Shown here: positions 21,892 through 33,343 of the stretch, piece after piece
Layout of the letters: each line of letters begins with the position of its first letter
Numbering within the stretch: the first letter of the stretch is position 1
Assembly (NCBI GenBank): GCA_027924585.1
Contig: BSBM01001440.1
Coordinates: 700,001-764,000 of the forward strand
Direction of reading: 5' to 3'
Source of the DNA: Larix kaempferi
Lineage: Eukaryota > Streptophyta > Pinopsida > Pinales > Pinaceae
Length of the DNA: 64,000 bases
Made by a program: the position numbers and the translations under genes
Notes under the pieces: generated by a model
Told to the model about the DNA's origin: nothing
What the model saw: the letters and a program-made list of their open reading frames with translations, nothing else
Database searches by the model: none

Positions 21892-22670
21892 GAAAAAATG
21901 CTTTGTTATAATTGTGATGAGAAATTCACTCGAGGACATAGATGTGTTCAACAAAAGCTCTATCTCTTGGATGTGGATTCTCTGCCTGCCTTAGAACTTG
22001 ATGAAGAAGCTCCAGATACAGTAGATGATCAGGTCACCATTCAACACCTGCCTGTTGACACCCCATCTCAGGACGACCTACCTGAGATCTCTCTCCATGT
22101 TGTAACCGGCGTCACCACCCCACCAACAATGCAAGTCAGGGGATACTTCAAGAAGCTCCCTCTTACCATACTCATTGATTCTGGTAGCACTCATAACTTC
22201 ATTGATCCTCGGATTGCCAAACAAGCTGATTGTTTTGTCCATCCTTGCTCCAACTTTGAAGTCATGGTTGCCAATGGGGGCACCTTACCTTGCAAGGGGA
22301 AGTGTCACAATGTGTGTATCTCTATGGAAGATTATAACCTGCGCTCTCACATGTTTGCCTTGTCCTTAGGCGGATGTGATGTGGTTTTGGGCATTCAATG
22401 GTTACGCACACTTGGCCCCATCTTATGGGATTTTGCTGAACTTTGGATGCAGTTTTCAGTCAATGGGGCACAACACAAATTTATGGGCTTACAACCAGGG
22501 TCTCTCTGCATCATCAGTTCACATCGCCTTGAAAAAATACTTAAGAAGAATTCACATGGTGTCATCGCTCAGCTCCATTCCATTCAGATGCACCCATCAA
22601 CAGTCTCCACTACTTCCTTGGATAGATATGCAGGTGTCTTTGCTGAACCAATGGGCTTGTTGCCTGTAAG
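21892..22670 (+). pseudogene. Zinc knuckle and protease region of gypsy element 1
   Basis: CYNCDEKFTRGHRC keeps the Cys/His residues of the gag zinc knuckle typical of these elements. The aspartic protease motif LIDSGSTHNF has its DSG at 22177-22185 and is followed by GGCDVVLGIQWL. The frame from 21898 runs open through to 23244, across the deletion that removes RT, because that deletion happened to keep the frame. Confidence 0.85.
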
Positions 22671-23090
22671 AGACCTTTCCAGTACGAATTTAGCCGCATC
22701 TACCTCTCTGCAGGAAATGATGACTATTTTGCATACAGTACAGAAGTGTCAGCCATCCCTATTGGGGAATTATTTCTGCATCAAGACTGATCTCCAGAGT
22801 CTGGAAACTTTCCTGGAACAACGGGTCTCCTCACCAACACACCTGAAATGGGTTATCCAACTCATGGGTTATGACTATGCGACCACTTACCAGAAGGGTA
22901 AGGATAATATGGTGGAAGATGCTCCTCCTCGCACATTTGATGACCCAGTTTCTCTTACAGCTATTTCTCTACTTGTTCCAAATTGGTTACAATCTGTTCA
23001 ACGGGGCTATCTCTTCTATGAACTCCATGCTTCTTCAACAGTAGGGCACTCTGGGTTCCTCAAAACGTATGACCAGGAACAATGTAACTT
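22671..23090 (+). pseudogene. RNase H remnant and integrase N-terminus of gypsy element 1
   Basis: After the junction near 22670 the frame gives MMTILHTVQKCQPSLLGNYF, KTDLQSL and MGYDYATTYQKGK, matching RNase H of element 2 but lacking its first catalytic Asp (in element 2, ESDACDNG). The HASSTVGHS part of the integrase HHCC region follows and is interrupted at 23090 by the solo LTR. Confidence 0.8.
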
Positions 23091-23714
23091 TGATCCAGGT
23101 GGATATTGGTGGCCACCCACCTTTCCAACTAGCTCAAAACAGTTTTATGGCAATTTTGGTATTGTACTATTTTTAGCAGTTTTTCGGGTCCTGAACTTTC
23201 GGGGCCATTTTGAGGCCCTAAACGACCTTTTTTTGGCAATTTGAGGGGCCAAATGGTTGCCTCCAGCATACATTTGGCCCCAGTCGAAAGTTGTAAATCT
23301 CGGATAGACCTTTCCAACGGGCTACCGAGCACCCCAAACGGAGATCGTATGCAAAAGTTACGACCCCGGGAAGTTGATGTACTAACTTACCCAAACGGGG
23401 CCCACATGACTTTTGGCGCTTCATCTCCTAGGGTTAGGTTTTTGGATGTCTAGGGTTTTTGACATTCCTGTTTGTTGTAAAAGGCCTTGAGAGCCTCATT
23501 GTAACCATCTTCTTGCGAAATGAGAGCAGCCGTCACATCTCTTCTCAGAGATAAGCTGCCACCATTCCAGCAAGCTTGTTTTCCGCTGCATTTTACAGTT
23601 CTAGCTTATTTCCTTATTGAATAGAAAACCAGTTTTACTGTATCTCTGTTATTTTGTGTTAAGCATCTGATAATAATCTGTATTCATTTCGTTCTGCTCA
23701 TAAAATCCGGATCA
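23091..23714. mobile_element. Solo LTR (624 bp) nested in gypsy element 1
   Basis: Begins TGATCC and ends GGATCA, a perfect 6 bp terminal inverted repeat with TG...CA ends. It is flanked by a perfect 5 bp target duplication, AACTT (23086-23090 and 23715-23719). Removing it restores the integrase reading CNF/F seen in element 2 (TGTAACTTCTTTTGG). The LTR is unrelated to the host element's LTR. Its parent family is not otherwise present here. No internal region remains, as expected after recombination between LTRs. Confidence 0.9.
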
Positions 23715-23719
23715 AACTT

Positions 23720-24258
23720 CTTTTGGTAGGGACTCAAAAAGAACAATTCAATGGATGGTGGTTGACTGTGATACTTTCCAGGTCAACAAGGGTGAAACAA
23801 GCCTCCTTTCGAGACTGCTCGAACCCTTGCCCATCCCTCCACAGATTTGGACAACTGTTTCTATGGATTTCCTAGAAGTGCTCCAGTGGTATAGTACCAC
23901 ATCTCAAAGGACACCATATGAAGCAGTCTCTGGACAGGCATCACCAGTTCTTCTTCCATACACCTTCAACAGCTCCCCAGTTCAGGCAATTGACTCAATT
24001 CTTCGAAACCATGATCAACTTCTTCTCATTCTGCATGACAATTTTCACATGGCAAGAATTCGACTGAAACAACAAGCCGATCAACACCATTATGAGTGCA
24101 CTTTTCACATCGTTGATATGGTTCTTCGTCATCTACAGCCTTCCATGCAATCCTCCCTGAAAATCCAAACGTGCCAGTGGCTCGGAATGCAACCCGAGGA
24201 TGCTACAGGGGACCCACTCCTTCAGATTTTGCATCAATTTCCACATCTAAAGCTTTGA
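23720..24258 (+). pseudogene. Integrase remnant of gypsy element 1
   Basis: Starts with WTTVSMDFLEV (first catalytic Asp) and jumps to RTPYEAVSGQASPVLLPYT, so the second Asp and the Glu are lost. The C-terminal GPFRVLQK-type region of element 2 is also missing, and the frame ends at 24258. Confidence 0.8.
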
Positions 24259-24274
24259 GGACAAACCATTTTCT

Positions 24275-24287
24275 AAGGGAGAGGGGA
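24275..24287 (+). promoter_or_regulatory. Polypurine tract of gypsy element 1
   Basis: AAGGGAGAGGGGA lies directly against the TG of the 3' LTR, as expected for priming plus-strand synthesis. Confidence 0.85.
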
Positions 24288-24721
24288 TGTTAGGAACCCA
24301 TGTCTTTACTTTGTTAGTATATTGTTGTTGGACGCATATGCTTTGTAAGTCGTCCCGTAGTATTTGTTGATTCATAGTTTATATTAGCCCATAGTATTGA
24401 CCCATAGTATTGGACGCATATGCTTTGTAAGTCGTTCCATAGTATTATATGTCCCATGGTTTTGACTCATAGTATTGGCACCTAGACTTAGCCCATGGTT
24501 TGTATTGACACATATTATTGACCCATGGTATTGGCGCCTAGACTTAGTATTTAAGTGTGTGTTGAGGCCTATGAAGGCACCGTGAAGTTAATTGTATTGA
24601 GCTTGCTCAAAGGAGTTTGCCCCCTTGAAGTGGCCCGTGATCAATATAAAAGTGATTCTGAGTCCTATTATTTCTAATATCTTGTGTATTTGCATTAATT
24701 AATTATTGCAGGTTCATCACA
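24288..24721 (+). repeat. 3' LTR of gypsy element 1 (434 bp)
   Basis: TGTTAGGAACCC to TTCATCACA. The TATA box is mutated relative to the 5' LTR (TATTTAAG for TATATAAG). It retains the 13 bp missing from the 5' LTR. Confidence 0.92.
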
Positions 24722-26060
24722 CGTTTTCCATACAACTACTTCAATATTTTAATGGTATATTTTTATTTAATTTGAGTAAAATTGGACACCTTAATATTTT
24801 AATTCTTAAATACCATCAGGTAATATTGGCATAATCCATTATCATCATCCAAACAACTACTTCATTACTTTAAATTAATATTGGCCTAATCACTTATCAT
24901 CCTCCAAACAACTACTTCATTACTTTAATGTTATTTGACCATATTTCTATTTTATTTTTAGTAAAAGTAAATATTTTAATATTTTAATTCTTTCAATAGT
25001 TAATCATTATTTTATTTTTATAAATTAATTTAAAATGTCACTACATTAAAATCATTTTGAATTACTTTTAAAAAAAAACTAATTACATAACTAACCATAA
25101 CAAAAAAATTAAATTAATATTTATATTAAAAATTTATATAGAGATATGCACATTTTGAATTATTTTTTTAATAAAACTAATTACATAACTAACCATAACA
25201 AAACAGTAAATTAATATTTATATTAAAAATTTATATAAATAAATATATAAATATACACATTTTGAATTATTTTCTTAATAAAACTAATTACATAACTAAC
25301 CATCACAAAAACAATAAATTAATATAAATTAATATATAGATATGCATAGCGTGAACCGCTTTCAACTTGATCATGCAGTTTTATGGTTATCAACAAACAA
25401 TGCTTATTAATGCTTTGTATCCTTATTATCATTTTACAATTAAAAGTTAAAAGAATTCAAAATACCACTCTATTAAAATCATTTTGAATTACATTTTTAA
25501 TAAAACTAATTACTCAACCAATTATAACCAAAACAATAAATTTATATTTATATTAAAAATTTAACATGTAGTTTTATGGTTATCAACCAACTATGCTCAT
25601 TAATGTCTTTGTATCGTTATTATCATTTCACAATTAAAAGTCAAAAGTCAAATAAGGTAATTGGATGTTATGTAGTCATTATAAAATTTATTATAATTCA
25701 ATTAATGGGAAATCAGAATTAAAAGTCAAAGAAGGTAATGGAATGTTATGTAGTTATTGTTAAATTTATTATTACACATTTAATGCAAAATCGGGTAGTG
25801 GGATGGTCGGTATCTAAAATAATAAAATCACATGATCAAATCCCACTTTAAATATAGACATACCTGGAGATGTTGCATTCACGCCTCTGTATTTCTGTGT
25901 TCAAGACTTAGCTGCAGAAAGAGAAGGGAAATATAAAGGGAATCCTGTAGGTTTTATAAACTAGTGTGTTATAGTAACATGCTCAAGACTTAGATCGTGT
26001 GATATGCAGACGTCGTTTCTGTGCCACATTTTGTGAAACTAATTTCTTATTATTTGTTCT
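24722..26060. repeat. AT-rich sequence with about 100 bp tandem units
   Basis: ACTAATTACATAACTAACCA recurs near 25078, 25180 and 25287, preceded each time by TTTTGAATTA. A related unit is near 25485. Together with TTAATATTTATATTAAAAAT this gives units of about 97-108 bp. There is no coding sequence. A possible exon at 26066 follows. Confidence 0.6.
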
Positions 26061-26065
26061 TGCAG

Positions 26066-26812
26066 GATTCTGATTCCTCCCGTCTCAGTGCGAAGGTAAT
26101 GCTAACTTAGCTGAGAATGTAACTATATCGGATCTAAATTTTTTTATCTGTGTGGACACTTTCCAGAATGTAACGATATTCGATCTAATTTTTTTAATTT
26201 TTTTTATCGTTTCTGTGCCACATTTTCTCTCAGTGATTCTAACAGTATTGTGTCTGTTCTTGCAGGATTCTAACAATGGATTCTGATTCCTCCTCTCTCA
26301 CAGCAATCGATGGCATCGAGAATGGAATGAAAGGCGTTTGGAGGCGTAAGTTGGGTAGGTTTTTTAAACTAATCGATGACCCCCAACTCAATAGAAAGCG
26401 TTCGGCGGGGACATTTGACTCACCCCAGGAGGCAGAAGAAGCAGCCAGATCCCAAGAGGCCGCTATACTAGCAAGAGCTCAACAAGCAGCCATAGCTGCA
26501 AGAGACCAGGAAGCTGACAGAGTTGCAAGGGCTCGACAAGCAGCAATAGCAGCAATAGTTGCAAGAGCTCAACAAGCAGCCATAGCTGCAAGAGACCAGA
26601 AAGCTGACAGAGTTGCAAGGGCTCGACAAGCAGCAATAGTTGCAAGAGACCAAGAGGCAGTTAGGGCCCAACGAGCTGAAAGAAATGAAGAAGTTGCAAT
26701 AGCTCTGAGGGACCAAGAGGCATATTATGCAGGGATAGGATTACTCCAGGAGGCAGTCTCTAGTTATGCTTTGCTTAGACCAATCAACCACTCTGATAGT
26801 GGCAGAAACTAG
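26066..26812 (+). CDS. Unrecognised 178-residue Ala/Arg/Gln-rich coiled-coil protein
   Basis: ATG at 26276, TAG at 26810-26812. The start MDSDSSSLTAIDGIENG is followed by a basic WRRKLGRFFK stretch, then residues about 45-155 dominated by AARDQEA / RARQAAI, predicted as a long coiled coil. A 90 bp unit (26471-26560, 26561-26650) encodes a 30-residue repeat. A splice acceptor TTCTTGCAG lies just before the ATG (at about 26267). A near-copy of acceptor plus GATTCTGATTCCTCC lies at 26061-26095 and ends in a GAAG/GTAATG donor, so an upstream 30 nt exon may exist. The frame is intact, codons are unremarkable, and function is unknown. It could be a real lineage-specific gene or a chance ORF favoured by the repeat. 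Confidence 0.4.
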
Positions 26813-29561
26813 GTGTTATTAAGTTTTTTGATGTTAGTATTTAGCATTATAAGTGTTATGATCACTGACTTTGGCATAATTATCATTTCCATTCCCATAA
26901 CATTGATATATTGGAGCAGCCATTTTTAGGCTTTGTAGTGGGAAACTTACTGATAGATTATATGTATTCCTCATTTTGTTCTAGAGGAAAATGTATTTTG
27001 CTCAGTATAAATAAATCACATGTTCCTCATTTTGTTTAAGAGGAAGATGTATTTTGCTCTAGATGTATTTGTTTTAAATTAAATGAGTTGTTCCAATATT
27101 TTATGATAAATTTAAAATTTCCAGTGATGATTACTTAATATATCCATGTTTTACAAACATTAACCAAATAAATTTTTTTGACAATGTCCCAATTTTGAAA
27201 AATGTTATTGACAAAGTGTCAATTTTGAAAGAATCATTTGGAACCAATGTGTTATATTAATTAAAATTGTTTAATTAATTAGAAAAAATGATTAAGAAAT
27301 TTGACCTAAATGAAAACAATGCTAAGAAAATTTGGTATTAGTTCAAAACAAGACTCCAATCCTTTATGCATAGAATAAAGTTTCCTTACTACCAAGGACC
27401 AGAGACCAGAGTCGAGGTTCTATCCTCTATTCTTTGTCAATTGAAACTCCACAATAAAGAATCATTTTCAATGACAGACAGAAACAATAAACTTTACTCT
27501 ACCCTTTTTTCAGAACCAGGAGTAAACTATCGGAGGCTAAAGCTGGAATAGATCACTGTAGCCAACGTCTTCTGAATTCCAAAACTCCGGCCTTAATTTC
27601 TTTTAAGTTCCTCCTCTTACCTAATACCTATGTCGTGTGTTCCTCCTCTGACCTAATACGGCTTAATTTCTTTCAAGTTTCTCCTGAGATCTAGTACATA
27701 TGTTCCGTGTATGACTGATTTTTGTAAGTTACAGTGTGCTTTTTGTATATGATTTAATAACGTCATTCATACCGATCCATTCAATCGAATAAATGGGTGA
27801 GGGGTTGTTCCATGTCCCAACTTCTTCACAAATGACAACCGAATTTCGTGCTCAAAGTTTTTTCAGAATTTCGTGACATTTCCAGAGCGCACGCGGTCAT
27901 TAAATTGGTGAGTATATTATTATTTTGTTTTTTTGCGTTGTATTTAGATAATATGATATTAAAAATCAAGTGTGTTCCGTAATTAGATTAAGGGTGTTTC
28001 CCAATTAAATTGTTTTAATATTCTTTAAACGTTTCTTTCTTTGCAGGATTTAAATGATTTTATTAGATGTATTTTCAACGTAAGATTAATTCTGACATTT
28101 ACTTTGATTTTTGGTTTTTGAATTTTGAAAAAAAATATTAACTCGATTAACAATAAATACCTCATCAAGAAAACAAATAATCTTCGTGGTTTGTTAATTA
28201 TGTGTGAGATAGAGGAGACGGGCATACATACATTGGAGGTACCCAGCTTGAGTGGCTTTCTTGTGAAGGGTTTAAGCTCATCCAAATGACTTTTTCGTAA
28301 TGGAACCTATGGTCAATTGGTCATTCTGAGTATGATTAGTTAAATCGCAGGTTTCCATAGTATGCTGTAAATTGTCATCCTAACAATGACCATCACGTTA
28401 TAGAGACAATTCTTAAGTTATGTGAAGTGTGGTTGACGTAAGGATAAGCTCATTTGAATATTTGATTTCGATTTTGAACATTGACATCATGTGTTTGATT
28501 TTGAACATTGACATGAATGAGTTATAACTCCATAGACAAGTCTGAATATAAATTTTTGTTATGAAGCACGGATCTGAAAATCATCTACAAGGGTGTCTTA
28601 GTTTCATTACCATCTGCTTCTACATTAACTGATATGCAATAGAAGCAACAAAAATAAACAATCTTATCTCTTTTGCTGAAAATGAGGGCATGTGTTTCTC
28701 TTCACATCTTGCCACATGTCGAGATAGAGGTTGTTCCATGAGTTGTCGAGTGAGTAAAGAAGTAGAAAACGTATAGCATAACAGTGTAGTGATCCAGTGG
28801 GACTCCAATAATTAAAAAATGATGTAGAAATAACTAAAGCATACACGAAAAGTAATGGCATCGGATATTTAATTTAGCGTATTAAATAGACCACACTAGA
28901 GCGTAACTAAGCCAAGAATACCTATAAACTATCATACCTAACCTAAGCAGAAATTATGAAGAAGCAGCTTCTACGTTGTGTGTTTCACTCAATTCCCAAT
29001 CTCTCTGGTTTCTTTATCTATGTTGTATCATTCCGTTCAGGCTCTAATAAGCAAGTAGGGAAATGGAAATGGAGACTGATCGTACAAGCACAATCAACCC
29101 CTGGACGCCAATTGTACAAGATAAGAGTTCCATGGCAAAAAAACATAAAATTGATGCCCAAACGAAGCAGCGACCACAACAGCACAATCCCCAGACTCTT
29201 TGGCATATTTTCTTGAATGAAGGCTCAAGAAGCACATTCAATCACCCCAAGAATGAAGGTTAAATTTCAGAGCCAAGGGAAGGAGGCCCGATAATGCAAT
29301 CCAAAAGGTCTTGTAGCATTCATAGATTTAGACATTTGACATGCCATCTATACTGAATCAGAGATATATTTGGAGGCGCTTCCGTTACTCATTGTTATTT
29401 TCCTGATATAATTCCCCGTAGTTAACAGCCAACAATAGCTGCCCACTTGAGATTATACAGACCTGATTTGATATACAAAATGCCAAACCCAAAACCATAT
29501 AAATAGCTTTAAATTTGTTCATTTCTAGAGCCTCTACTTTCCAGAGCCACCCGGTAGTCTA
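26813..29561. other. No convincing gene
   Basis: Short ORFs only. A GTGAGTATATT donor-like site near 27908 and a TTTGCAGGATTT acceptor-like site near 28045 suggest old exons, but no protein is recognisable between 26813 and 29561. Confidence 0.4.
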
Positions 29562-29659
29562 ACTTCCAGCTATGATAGTTTATTTTCATAGTGATTAAAA
29601 ATCTCGAGTCACTTCCAGCTATGATAGTTTATTTTCATAGTGATTAAAAATCTCGAGTC
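29562..29659. repeat. Perfect 49 bp tandem duplication
   Basis: ACTTCCAGCTATGATAGTTT and the following 29 bases are repeated exactly at 29562-29610 and 29611-29659. Perfect identity points to a recent event. Confidence 0.9.
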
Positions 29660-29751
29660 ACCTTTCCTTCGTCCATAAACAAACCTTTGTTGGAAGAGTT
29701 GACATATGGATTGGAATTCCATGGTATTACTGCCATATTCCATCACATTGC

Positions 29752-29847
29752 AGGTGAATGAGAATTGGTGAGTCAAGCAGCTTTCTCTTTTGTTGATAAA
29801 ACTTAGGTGAATGAGAATTGGAGAGTCAAGCTTTCTCTTTTGTTGAT
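29752..29847. repeat. 53 bp tandem duplication
   Basis: AGGTGAATGAGAATTGG starts at 29752 and again at 29805, each followed by GAGTCAAGC and TTTCTCTTTTGTTGAT, with a 3 bp difference. Confidence 0.85.
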
Positions 29848-29914
29848 CTGTTGCCGTAATATTTCCCACTGGGACCTGGATAGAATTCTATTTAAACCTG
29901 CTTTCTCAGAATGT

Positions 29915-30384
29915 TGGCGTGCTGAAAACGTTGTTTAGACTAATCGATGGTGATTGTATTGATCGGTTTCTCTCTTCTTTACCTGCTTTTAATATGCATC
30001 GCAAGAGATTAAAAGAATTATTACAACAGCACAGAAATGCAACATTCATGGTGACAACCCAGTATTGGTGGCCCATTGGCTGTACTGTTTACAGCAATAT
30101 TGTTTATGCATAAGTAAGAGATGTTGATAGACAAAATGTTGGCTGTTTATACATTCGGACAGCCAAGTGTTAGAGTTGGAGATGAAGCGTTCCCAAAGTT
30201 TATGGACAAGAATCTAAACAAGCCTGTGCCCAAATATTTTAGAATGACATCGCTCCCACATTGCACAACCCCTATGGAGTATGCCTTTACTACAACAGCT
30301 ACTATGGTGAGAGGTACTTATACTACATCTCTTCCCATTGTCTCCTCAACATTCATCAAACCAGGTATTCATTTTTTTTTGTAA
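29915..30384 (+). pseudogene. Class 3 lipase pseudogene fragment (plant oil-body lipase type)
   Basis: KRLKELLQQHRNATFMVT followed by LAVYTFGQP, VGDEAFPKFM and (in another frame at about 30261) YGVCLYYNSYYGER match the order expected in plant triacylglycerol lipases of the OBL1 type. At the place where these enzymes have the nucleophile elbow GHSLGGAL, the sequence reads TTQYWWPIG, so the catalytic Ser is gone. Stops separate the fragments (near 30114) and at least one frameshift is needed for the last motif. Only the middle of the protein is present; N- and C-terminal parts are missing. It is an old, non-functional remnant, the only host-gene-like sequence recognised here. Confidence 0.65.
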
Positions 30385-30639
30385 GTAGCATAGGGAAATT
30401 TATATTAGAGTACAAAAAATGTTACAATCACATGAGAATCATTAGAATCACCAGCTTTCTGAAGCTTCTCATGGAAGCAAGGGTACAAAAAAGAACCTCT
30501 GTAGAACTGCCCTACAGTGGGTTGAGTAGCATTGACATAGTTACAGCCGACCAGTAAAACATAAACGCAACTAGACCATAGAGATAGACTAGTGTCTTAC
30601 AGTGAACCATAAGCTGAAACACGGAAAACAGAAAAAGCT

Positions 30640-31850
30640 AACTGCAAAAAACATAAGAGCTGGACTCACACAGAGCAGCTCTAAGTGCTGGCTTCTGCAT
30701 TATGGGAGCTAGGTTTCTCCTCCATGATTGGGCAGGTGTCGAAGAAGTTGTCATCCCAATTCTATGTCGGGAGGTTGATAGGCATGGGCTCAGCTTTGCA
30801 TGGAGGAATAACTTCATCCTCGGCCTTTCTGACGCACTTGTAGTGCAGAGCATCAATTGTCGAGGGAATTGGAAAGGGTATCCCTGGGGGAGGAGCCCCC
30901 TGTAACACAATGGGCCTAAGTTGGGGCCGCGAACAGGAACTGGGCCATCTGAAGCCGCAACGCCCATGGATTAGTACACGGAACTGTTGGTCACTTGGGC
31001 TTCTACTGCAATAGCAGCACCCTCGACGTGAATAGTCAAATCATGAGCCAAACCCTCAATGAGACCAGTAGGACCATAATTGGGTGGGGGGAGTGGAGTG
31101 ATGAAACATAAAATACCTTCTACAGGTCAAATTAGCCTCCAGAGCAGCCAGAAATCCATCGAGATGGGCCATATTAGCTCTGGTGTCCATGATTGCAACC
31201 TTATAGAGGTTCCAGTTGGTTAGCATCTCTTCAACCAGCGTGCCCAACATATTTTTCGTTAACCAGTAGTAGTTGACCTACCAAAGGCCAAAATCTCACC
31301 CACACTGCTTGATTCTAAGTCGTCTACCAGAACAGGGATAGAGACATTATCCTTATAGCCACTGTTAGAAATTTTTTCCTTCTCAGCAGAGGTCGTAGTT
31401 TTCCCTACACCATGTCCAGCACCCCCATTGGAAGTGTCGCGCTGTTGGCAAGGTCGAAGGAAAACGGTGCATGAGCGGAGCTTTCCATAGTGGAGGAAAG
31501 AATAGCAGAGGCAAGTGATGACCATAAGGGCATGGATGGGGAGCCTCATATCAATGAAATCACCACTTGAGAGATCATACTTCGCATGGGAGAACATAAT
31601 GGCGCAATTGAACTAGGTAGGGAGGAGGGATGTAGGAACATGAGCCATTGTAAATGCCAATCGTCGGGCCATGGGGGTAGTAAAAACTAACTCGCACGAG
31701 GAGGCCACATGGATCAGATTCGTAACCTACCTTAAAGACAAGGTCTTGGGGGTGGCGCTGGTGCAGGGTTGTTTCCAGGTGGTGGAGCCACACTGCCAGG
31801 TGGGCAGGTGGTGCCTCTTTCCTTAGCTCTATCATTCGTGTCACCCGCAT
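30640..31850 (-). pseudogene. Unrecognised decayed coding-like stretch, minus strand
   Basis: Four minus ORFs follow each other (31850-31575, 31597-31259, 31250-31056, 30967-30638). One includes VEEMLTNWNLYKVAIMDTRA and MAHLDGFLAALEANLTC, which reads like real protein, possibly a retroelement gag N-terminal helix region. Frames change and stops intervene. I cannot assign a family. Confidence 0.25.
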
Positions 31851-32104
31851 CTCGAGATCAAATTAGGTATTCATTGTTGATCAATATAATTAGTTATTTA
31901 TTAAGACCCTTTTTATTTTCATCTTTGAATTTTTTTTTATTACAGAATCTTCTAGAGGAGTCGAACAATTTATTTTTCATTATTATACTTCATTAGCATA
32001 GGCATAAATGTTGTGTGGATTTGGTGCAGAGTTTATTGCTCCAATACATAAATGGAAGGGAATTCAAGGAAACCAAATTGTCATATTTTGAAGATTACTA
32101 GGGC

Positions 32105-33278
32105 TGTTGGTTTAGGGGTTTTTGGCTCATAGCCCCGTAAGATTGGGCCAAGGGTCTTCGAAAATGTAATTACGAGCTAATTGCGTATCTAATCTGGGTC
32201 GACTCTGTTCCTTTTGTCAATCTGCAATGTCAGTTATTCAATAAGTTTGCAATCAATTCGGCATACGCCTCCTTGTATTTATGTAACCGCGTTTGTATTC
32301 TGCATGTCAAGAATTCTTAGGTAGAAATTAATTGCAGTCTTTAAGGAATCTCAAGTTGGTGGTTATGAAATTCCTATATATAGCAGAAGCTAATTGAAAA
32401 ACAGAGAGATATGTGTGAGTGAAGAATAGAAGAAGTGAAGAACCCAAGCTCTGTAATAAGAGTGAAAGGAGAAGAAGCGCATACCCTTGAAATGTATGAA
32501 AAGCCCAAGCTTTGTAAGAAGTGAAAGATCATAATAAAATCTCATCTCCATGTATTGCGGTCAAGATGCTCTATTTTGATACGGTAATATGTAAATCCAT
32601 AGTTTTGTGTATTCATTCTCAAGAATGTTGAATGTTGCATGTCACACATCTTCTCCAGATTTACTTGAGTGAATGTGATTTACATTTACAGTCTGTAATA
32701 GATATCAAGATTTCCAAATAGTTCACAGTGGTAAAAGTTCTATTTTAACAAGGAGTAACTTCACTTAAGCTTCATTTAAATGTTTTGGTTCTTATGTCTT
32801 AGCAAAAAATATTTCCATATAAATTTTGTTTAAGAGTTCCGCAAAGTTAAGAAGTTGCGTGAAGTAAAAAGGATCTTCAAGTCAAGAAGTCCACGAAGTA
32901 AAGTATTTGGTGAAGTTGAGAACTTCGCATAAATGTGAAGTAAATTTATGCGAAGTTCTCAACTTCGCATAAATGCAAAGTAAATTTATACGAAGTTGCG
33001 AAGTTAATTTATGCAAAATTAACTGCGCATAAATGCGAAGTAAATTTATGCAAAATTAACTGCGCATAAATGCGAAGTAAATTTATGAAATACGAAGTTA
33101 ATTTTCGTCAAGCTAGTGTTTGGCAAAGTTAATTTGCTCAACGAAGTGAAGTTCTCAGTGAAGTAAAATTTGGGGTTCTCTATTGTATGATTGACAAAGT
33201 CCAAAGCGAATGAAAACAAAACTTTCATTTACTACGCAGCTCATCTTCTTCACTATACGGTGTGCTTTTCCCTTGATC
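32105..33278 (+). repeat. Putative 5' LTR of the copia element
   Basis: Bounded on the right by the PBS. Contains CTATATATAGC (32374-32384) as a likely TATA region and, at 32840-33120, a cluster of GAAGTT/AACTTC palindromes. The start is a guess; no CA end is clear next to the PBS. Confidence 0.35.
32911..33110. repeat. Palindromic GAAGT / TTATGCGAAGTT repeat cluster
   Basis: GAGAACTTCGCATAAAT (32918-32934) and ATTTATGCGAAGTTCTC (32944-32960) form a 17 bp stem with a 9 nt loop. The same right half can alternatively pair with AACTTCGCATAAAT (32961-32974) over 14 bp with a 3 nt loop. A unit with TTATGCAAAATTAACTGCGC is tandemly repeated further on. Confidence 0.8.
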
Positions 33279-33290
33279 TAGTATCAGAGC
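33279..33290 (+). promoter_or_regulatory. Primer-binding site of the copia element
   Basis: TAGTATCAGAGC, one mismatch from the initiator tRNA-Met PBS TGGTATCAGAGC. Confidence 0.75.
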
Positions 33291-33343
33291 GTGGTTTACG
33301 GAAAGTATAAATTCTATTTACAAAAAGGGAAAAGTGATTCAGA

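Larger units (their letters stand above)
19694..24721 (+). mobile_element. Ty3/gypsy LTR retrotransposon 1, complete ends, internally deleted
   Basis: Two LTRs of 421 and 434 bp (TG...CA) enclose a Met-type PBS, gag, a zinc knuckle, protease, partial RNase H and partial integrase. Flanking 5-mers CATTT (19689-19693) and CGTTT (24722-24726) fit a target duplication with one CpG-type change. The reverse transcriptase is missing: sequence jumps near 22665 from the end of the protease/linker to RNase H, about 1 kb shorter than the relative at 58571. The integrase core is also missing (jump near 23878, about 0.36 kb). A solo LTR is nested inside. By hand count the LTRs differ by about 13 substitutions plus one 13 bp indel (about 3%). 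The pol order (RNase H before integrase) and the relative's FHVSCLKK region support Ty3/gypsy, probably chromovirus-like. Confidence 0.9.
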
